Shown here: positions 60,682-64,000 of the stretch, piece after piece
Layout of the letters: every line of letters starts with the position of its first letter
Numbering within the stretch: position 1 is the stretch's first letter
Assembly (NCBI GenBank): GCA_052090825.1
Contig: JBQDBK010000005.1
Coordinates: forward strand, 57,508-121,507
Source of the DNA: JBQDBK01 sp052090825
Lineage (GTDB): Bacteria > Bacillota > Clostridia > Tissierellales > Peptoniphilaceae
DNA: 64,000 nucleotides
Direction: 5' to 3'
Program-made: the position numbers and the translations under genes
The notes under the pieces: model-generated
Database searches by the model: none
Seen by the model: only the letters and a program-made list of their open reading frames with translations
What the model was told of the DNA's origin: nothing

Positions 60682-62142
60682 GTGAATAATTTAAATGTAG
60701 GTTGGAATTTTAATAATTCTTATTTAAACTTAGATAGGAAATTTTATAGAAAAGTTGAGCCAAACAATGCAATTAATCCTGAATTAGTTATTTTAAATGA
60801 AGAATTAGCAATGAAAATGGGATTAAATAAAGAGGCTTTAGCAGATAAAGATGGAGTTGATATTCTTTCAGGAAACAGATTTCCAGTTGGGAGTGCAGGT
60901 ATGGCCCAAGCCTATGCAGGACACCAATTTGGGTATTTTACAATGCTAGGAGATGGTAGGGCTGTTCTACTTGGGGAACATATTACAAAGCTTGGGGAGA
61001 GATTAGATATACAATTAAAAGGTTCTGGTCATACTATTTATTCAAGAGGAGGAGATGGGAAGGCTACTCTTGGACCTATGCTTAGAGAATATATTATTAG
61101 TGAAAGTATGTTTAGGTTAGGAATACCGACTACAAGATCTTTGGCTGTTGTAAAAACTGGAGAAAAAATTTATAGGGGAAATCTTGAAGATGGAGCTGTA
61201 TTAACAAGGGTGGCAAAAAGTCACATTAGGGTTGGAACTTTTCAATTTGCTGCAAATATGTGTGAAGTAGAAGATTTAGAAAAACTGGCAGTTTATACAA
61301 TAAAAAGACATTTTCCAGAGATTGAAGAGGAAAAATATCCCTATTTGGAATTGTATAAGAAAGTTTTAATGTTACAAGCGGAATTAATCGCAAAATGGCA
61401 ATCAGTTGGGTTTATACATGGAGTTATGAACACTGATAATATGTTAATTTCTGGAGAAACAATAGATTATGGACCTTGTGCTTTTATGGATACCTATAAT
61501 AGAGATACAGTATTTAGCTCTATAGATAGAAATGGGAGATATGCTTTTGGAAATCAGCCCCAAATGGCTCAATGGAATTTATTAAAGTTTGGAGAAAGTT
61601 TACTTAAACTGTATAAAGACTCTTGTCAAGATAAAGCTATTAGGATTATAAATGATGAAGTTCATAGTTTTTCTAAAAATTATGAATATTTCTGGCTTAA
61701 AGAAATGTCGAAAAAGCTTGGGATTTTTGAATATAATAGTAAAGATGCAGAATTAATTAAAGGTTTATTAGACTTTATGGAAGAAAATAAACTTGACTAT
61801 ACAAATACTTTTCTTGATTTAACTTTTAATGACTTCAGTAAAAATAATTTATATAATTTAGATCAATTTAAACAATGGTATAAAAAATGGAAATATAGAT
61901 TAGAAAAACAGAATAAATCAGATGAAGAAATTTTAAGATTAATGAAGAATTCAAATCCAGCTATAATACCAAGGAACCATATAGTTGAAAATATTTTAAG
62001 TCAAGCTACTAATAATAATTATAGACCTTTAGAAGAATTTTTAGATGCAATAGAAAATCCTTATGAGCATTCCCTTAAACAAAATAAATATAAGGACTTA
62101 TCAGGTATAGATAATAATTATATAACTTATTGTGGAACGTAA
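60682..62142 (+). CDS. selO: SelO/YdiU family protein adenylyltransferase
   Basis: 486 residues, pseudokinase fold, transfers AMP from ATP to proteins (AMPylation); linked to redox homeostasis in other organisms. Signatures are GSAGMAQAYAGHQFGYF, LGDGRAVLLGEH, QLKGSGHTIYSRGGDG and HGVMNTDNMLISGETIDYGP. Length is normal. The start is GTG at 60682 with AAAGATGTGA upstream, a modest ribosome site. GGGTATATA at 60618-60626 is a candidate -10. Confidence 0.93.
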   Translation: MNNLNVGWNFNNSYLNLDRKFYRKVEPNNAINPELVILNEELAMKMGLNKEALADKDGVDILSGNRFPVGSAGMAQAYAGHQFGYFTMLGDGRAVLLGEHITKLGERLDIQLKGSGHTIYSRGGDGKATLGPMLREYIISESMFRLGIPTTRSLAVVKTGEKIYRGNLEDGAVLTRVAKSHIRVGTFQFAANMCEVEDLEKLAVYTIKRHFPEIEEEKYPYLELYKKVLMLQAELIAKWQSVGFIHGVMNTDNMLISGETIDYGPCAFMDTYNRDTVFSSIDRNGRYAFGNQPQMAQWNLLKFGESLLKLYKDSCQDKAIRIINDEVHSFSKNYEYFWLKEMSKKLGIFEYNSKDAELIKGLLDFMEENKLDYTNTFLDLTFNDFSKNNLYNLDQFKQWYKKWKYRLEKQNKSDEEILRLMKNSNPAIIPRNHIVENILSQATNNNYRPLEEFLDAIENPYEHSLKQNKYKDLSGIDNNYITYCGT

Positions 62143-62208
62143 ATAGCATTAAGCGAAATTAGTATTCTTTTGATTTAAAATAGCAATAATAGAAATTTAA
62201 TGAAATTT

Positions 62209-62245
62209 GGATGCTTTTTATATTAGGTGAGAAGCATCCTTTTTA
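62209..62245 (+). terminator. Terminator of selO
   Basis: Eight-pair stem GGATGCTT / AAGCATCC with a fifteen-base loop and five T. The rest of the 367-base gap (62143-62509) is AT-rich and holds an inverted repeat GTACAA-TATT-TTGTAC at 62371-62386 that overlaps TACAAT, a possible -10; nothing else is supported. Confidence 0.75.
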
Positions 62246-62509
62246 AAATTTTTTAAAAATACAATTAAGCTTTTAAATTAGAATATACATTATAAATTAG
62301 ATAATATCTTTTCATTATTTAGATTTGACTATTAAAAAAATAAATTAAAACTTGGTTTTGGTTAAATATGGTACAATATTTTGTACATAACTAATAAATA
62401 TTTAGAAAAGTACTTTATAATTAAAATGATAGATAATATTAGTAAAAGTGGGCTTTTAAATAAATTTATATAATAGTATAATTATTCTTTAGTCATAGGG
62501 GGTAGTGAG

Positions 62510-63859
62510 TTGGAAAAGGAAAATAAAATGGGGACTAAGGATATATGGCCCTTATTAGTGGAAGTATCCTTACCTATAATGATATCTATGTTAATACAGG
62601 CCTTATATAACATAGTGGATTCTGGATTTGTTTCGCAAGTAAGTGAGGAAGCTTTTACTGCTGTTTCAATGGCTTTACCTATACAAAATTTAATGATAGC
62701 TTTAGCTGTAGGAACAGGTGTTGGGATAAATGCTTTATTATCAAGGTCTTTAGGAGAAAAAAAATTTCATCAAGCCAATGAATCTGCTTCAACAGGTATT
62801 TTTTTAGCTATAATACACTCTTTAGTGTTTTTAATTTTTGGATTTTTTCTTCCTAAAATATATTATATGTCACAAACTGATAATCTTGAAATCGTGAATA
62901 ATGGAGTGAATTATTTGTCAACATGTACTATTTTTTCTTTAGGACTATTTATTCAAGTAACTTCTGAAAAAATTTTACAATCCACTGGGAGAACTCTTTT
63001 ATCTATGATTAGTCAGGGTATAGGAGCAATTTTAAATATTATATTAGATCCAATATTTATCTTTGGATATTTTGGGGTTAATGCTTATGGAATAAAAGGT
63101 GCAGCAATAGCTACTGTTATAGGACAAGGTGTAGCGGCTATAATTGCTTTATTTTTTAATTTTAAATTTAATTCTGAAATAGAAATAGACGGCATAAAAC
63201 CATCTTTTGAAACTGTTAAAAAGATTTATGCAGTTGGAATACCGAGTTTTGGATTGATGAGTGTTACATCCATAACAATTTATGGACTAAATAAAATACT
63301 AACTGTTTTTTCAACAACAGCAGTAGCAGCTTTAGGGGCATATTTTAAAATGCAAAGTTTTATTTTTATGCCTGTATTCGGGCTTAATAATGGTATGGTT
63401 CCCATAGTTGCTTATAATTATGGGGCTAGAAACAAAGAAAGAGCAAAAGAAGTGATAAGTTTAAGTTTAAAGGTTGCAACTATAGTAATGGTATTAGGAT
63501 TTATACTTATGCAGGTATTTCCAGAAAAATTACTTGCTATTTTCAATGCATCAGAAGATTTATTAGAAGTAGGAGTTCCAGCTATAAGAATAATATCTTT
63601 TTGTTTTTTATTGGCAGGATATAACATTGTATGTAGTGCTGTTTTTCAAGCGTTGGGGAATGGTACTCTATCTTTAGTATCATCTTTAATAAGACAGGTT
63701 GTAGTTTTATTGCCAATGGCTTATATATTATCTTTAAGTGGGAAATTAGAATTAGTGTGGCTTTCTTATCCGGTAGCAGAAGGATTTAATTTTATATATT
63801 GTAGATATTATTTGAAAAAATTTGCAATGAACAAAATTGAAAGTATTAAATCTGTATAG
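62510..63859 (+). CDS. MATE family efflux transporter
   Basis: 449 residues with twelve predicted membrane segments in two related halves. MATE marks: PIMISMLIQALYNIVDSGFVSQV near the N-terminus, ALNIILDPIFIFG-like NIILDPIFIFGYF, and GMVPIVAYNYGARNKERAKE. Such carriers export drugs or metabolites with Na+ or H+. I accept the TTG at 62510 because GGGGG lies seven bases upstream; the ATG at 62528 is the alternative. The upstream gap holds the selO terminator and an inverted repeat that could be an operator. Confidence 0.9.
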   Translation: MEKENKMGTKDIWPLLVEVSLPIMISMLIQALYNIVDSGFVSQVSEEAFTAVSMALPIQNLMIALAVGTGVGINALLSRSLGEKKFHQANESASTGIFLAIIHSLVFLIFGFFLPKIYYMSQTDNLEIVNNGVNYLSTCTIFSLGLFIQVTSEKILQSTGRTLLSMISQGIGAILNIILDPIFIFGYFGVNAYGIKGAAIATVIGQGVAAIIALFFNFKFNSEIEIDGIKPSFETVKKIYAVGIPSFGLMSVTSITIYGLNKILTVFSTTAVAALGAYFKMQSFIFMPVFGLNNGMVPIVAYNYGARNKERAKEVISLSLKVATIVMVLGFILMQVFPEKLLAIFNASEDLLEVGVPAIRIISFCFLLAGYNIVCSAVFQALGNGTLSLVSSLIRQVVVLLPMAYILSLSGKLELVWLSYPVAEGFNFIYCRYYLKKFAMNKIESIKSV

Positions 63860-63886
63860 CTTTTGAAAGTATATTGGCTATAAATA

Positions 63887-63915
63887 TTGATTTTAGAACA
63901 TCTTTGTTGTATTAT
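63887..63915 (+). promoter_or_regulatory. Promoter of tuf
   Basis: TTGATT at 63887-63892 and TATTAT at 63910-63915 with a 17-base spacer. The leader before the ATG is about 24 bases. Confidence 0.6.
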
Positions 63916-63945
63916 TAAATTATCTATATAAATAGGAGGATATTC

Positions 63946-64000
63946 ATGGCAAAAGAAAAATTTGAAAGAAATAAACCACACGTTAATATTGGAACAATAG
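63946..64000 (+). CDS. tuf: Elongation factor Tu, 3'-truncated by the window edge
   Basis: Only the first 18 codons are inside the window: MAKEKFERNKPHVNIGTI, the nearly invariant EF-Tu N-terminus, with GGAGG before the ATG. EF-Tu delivers aminoacyl-tRNA to the ribosome. Its codons are those of a highly expressed gene as far as can be seen. The G1 motif and the rest lie outside. Confidence 0.95.
   Translation, partial: MAKEKFERNKPHVNIGTI

Noticed and set aside
1..64000. CRISPR array, prophage, integrase or transposase
   Set aside because: No regularly spaced repeats, no recombinase or transposase motifs and no phage structural genes are seen.

Overview
This window is a low-GC, densely coded bacterial chromosome segment, mostly on the + strand, with Gram-positive-type Shine-Dalgarno sites, intrinsic terminators, an S-box riboswitch, tmRNA and a sortase-free, SLH-type surface protein. 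The gene set points to a strictly fermentative, amino-acid-using anaerobe: glutamate dehydrogenase, histidine ammonia-lyase with a transporter, 5-oxoprolinase, phosphate acetyltransferase, a formate-type channel and an NSS amino-acid symporter, with no sugar pathway visible. My best guess is a Tissierellia/Peptoniphilaceae member (Peptoniphilus-like). That is inferred from gene content and base composition, not from a search. A run of ten N at 59581-59590 shows the window is from a draft scaffold. The first gene (pxpA) is cut at its 5' end and the last (tuf) at its 3' end.

Layout. 1-3.7 kb: 5-oxoprolinase operon pxpA-NRAMP transporter-pxpB-pxpC. 3.7-8.5 kb: FNT channel, gdhA, AEC permease, SAM-I riboswitch with metK. 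8.6-12.3 kb: recD2-comFC, facing a YihY/BrkB membrane protein. 12.4-14.3 kb: a two-component system. 14.3-16.9 kb (minus): an FUSC/aromatic-acid-exporter-like protein followed by a 557-residue protein I do not recognise. 17-20.7 kb: hpf, two small hypotheticals, tRNA-Pro, HAD phosphatase, VanZ protein, tmRNA. 20.7-25.2 kb: MerR regulator, a decayed plsY-like gene, murI, proS, a YdbC-like gene. 25.3-31.4 kb: the proteostasis block tig-clpP-clpX-lon-engB. 31.5-35.7 kb: SLH surface protein, metallo-hydrolase, pta, lipoprotein. 35.7-42.1 kb: a large BTAD-AAA-TPR regulator divergent from a histidine transporter-hutH pair. 42.2-46.7 kb: nitroreductase, YitT, NSS transporter, a frameshifted DUF4367 protein, uspA. 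46.8-51.6 kb: metG-tatD-rnmV-rsmA-arsR-glutaredoxin. 51.7-57.4 kb: cell-envelope proteins and a broken ABC-F ATPase. 57.5-60.5 kb: tRNA-Thr, a candidate attenuator leader, then DUF819-DUF3870-dipeptide epimerase. 60.7-64 kb: SelO, a MATE exporter and the start of tuf.

How the genes fit together. Several routes converge on glutamate: 5-oxoproline opening (Pxp), histidine deamination (HutH), and perhaps epimerised L-Ala-D-Glu peptides (dipeptide epimerase). GdhA then takes glutamate to 2-oxoglutarate, and Pta is positioned for ATP formation from acyl-CoA. The FNT channel and the AEC and NSS carriers would move the acids and amino acids. This is inference from gene content.

The most interesting material is regulatory or decaying. 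It includes a leader before DUF819 with two mutually exclusive hairpins, one a terminator. A pair of 11-bp-phased direct repeats lies between the SARP-like regulator and the hut genes. A cluster of near-consensus DnaA boxes next to AT-rich DNA lies before hpf. Four genes are broken: plsY-like, DUF4367, ABC-F, and DUF819; the DUF819 lesion is an exact 13-bp tandem duplication. I found no CRISPR array, prophage, insertion sequence or rRNA gene.
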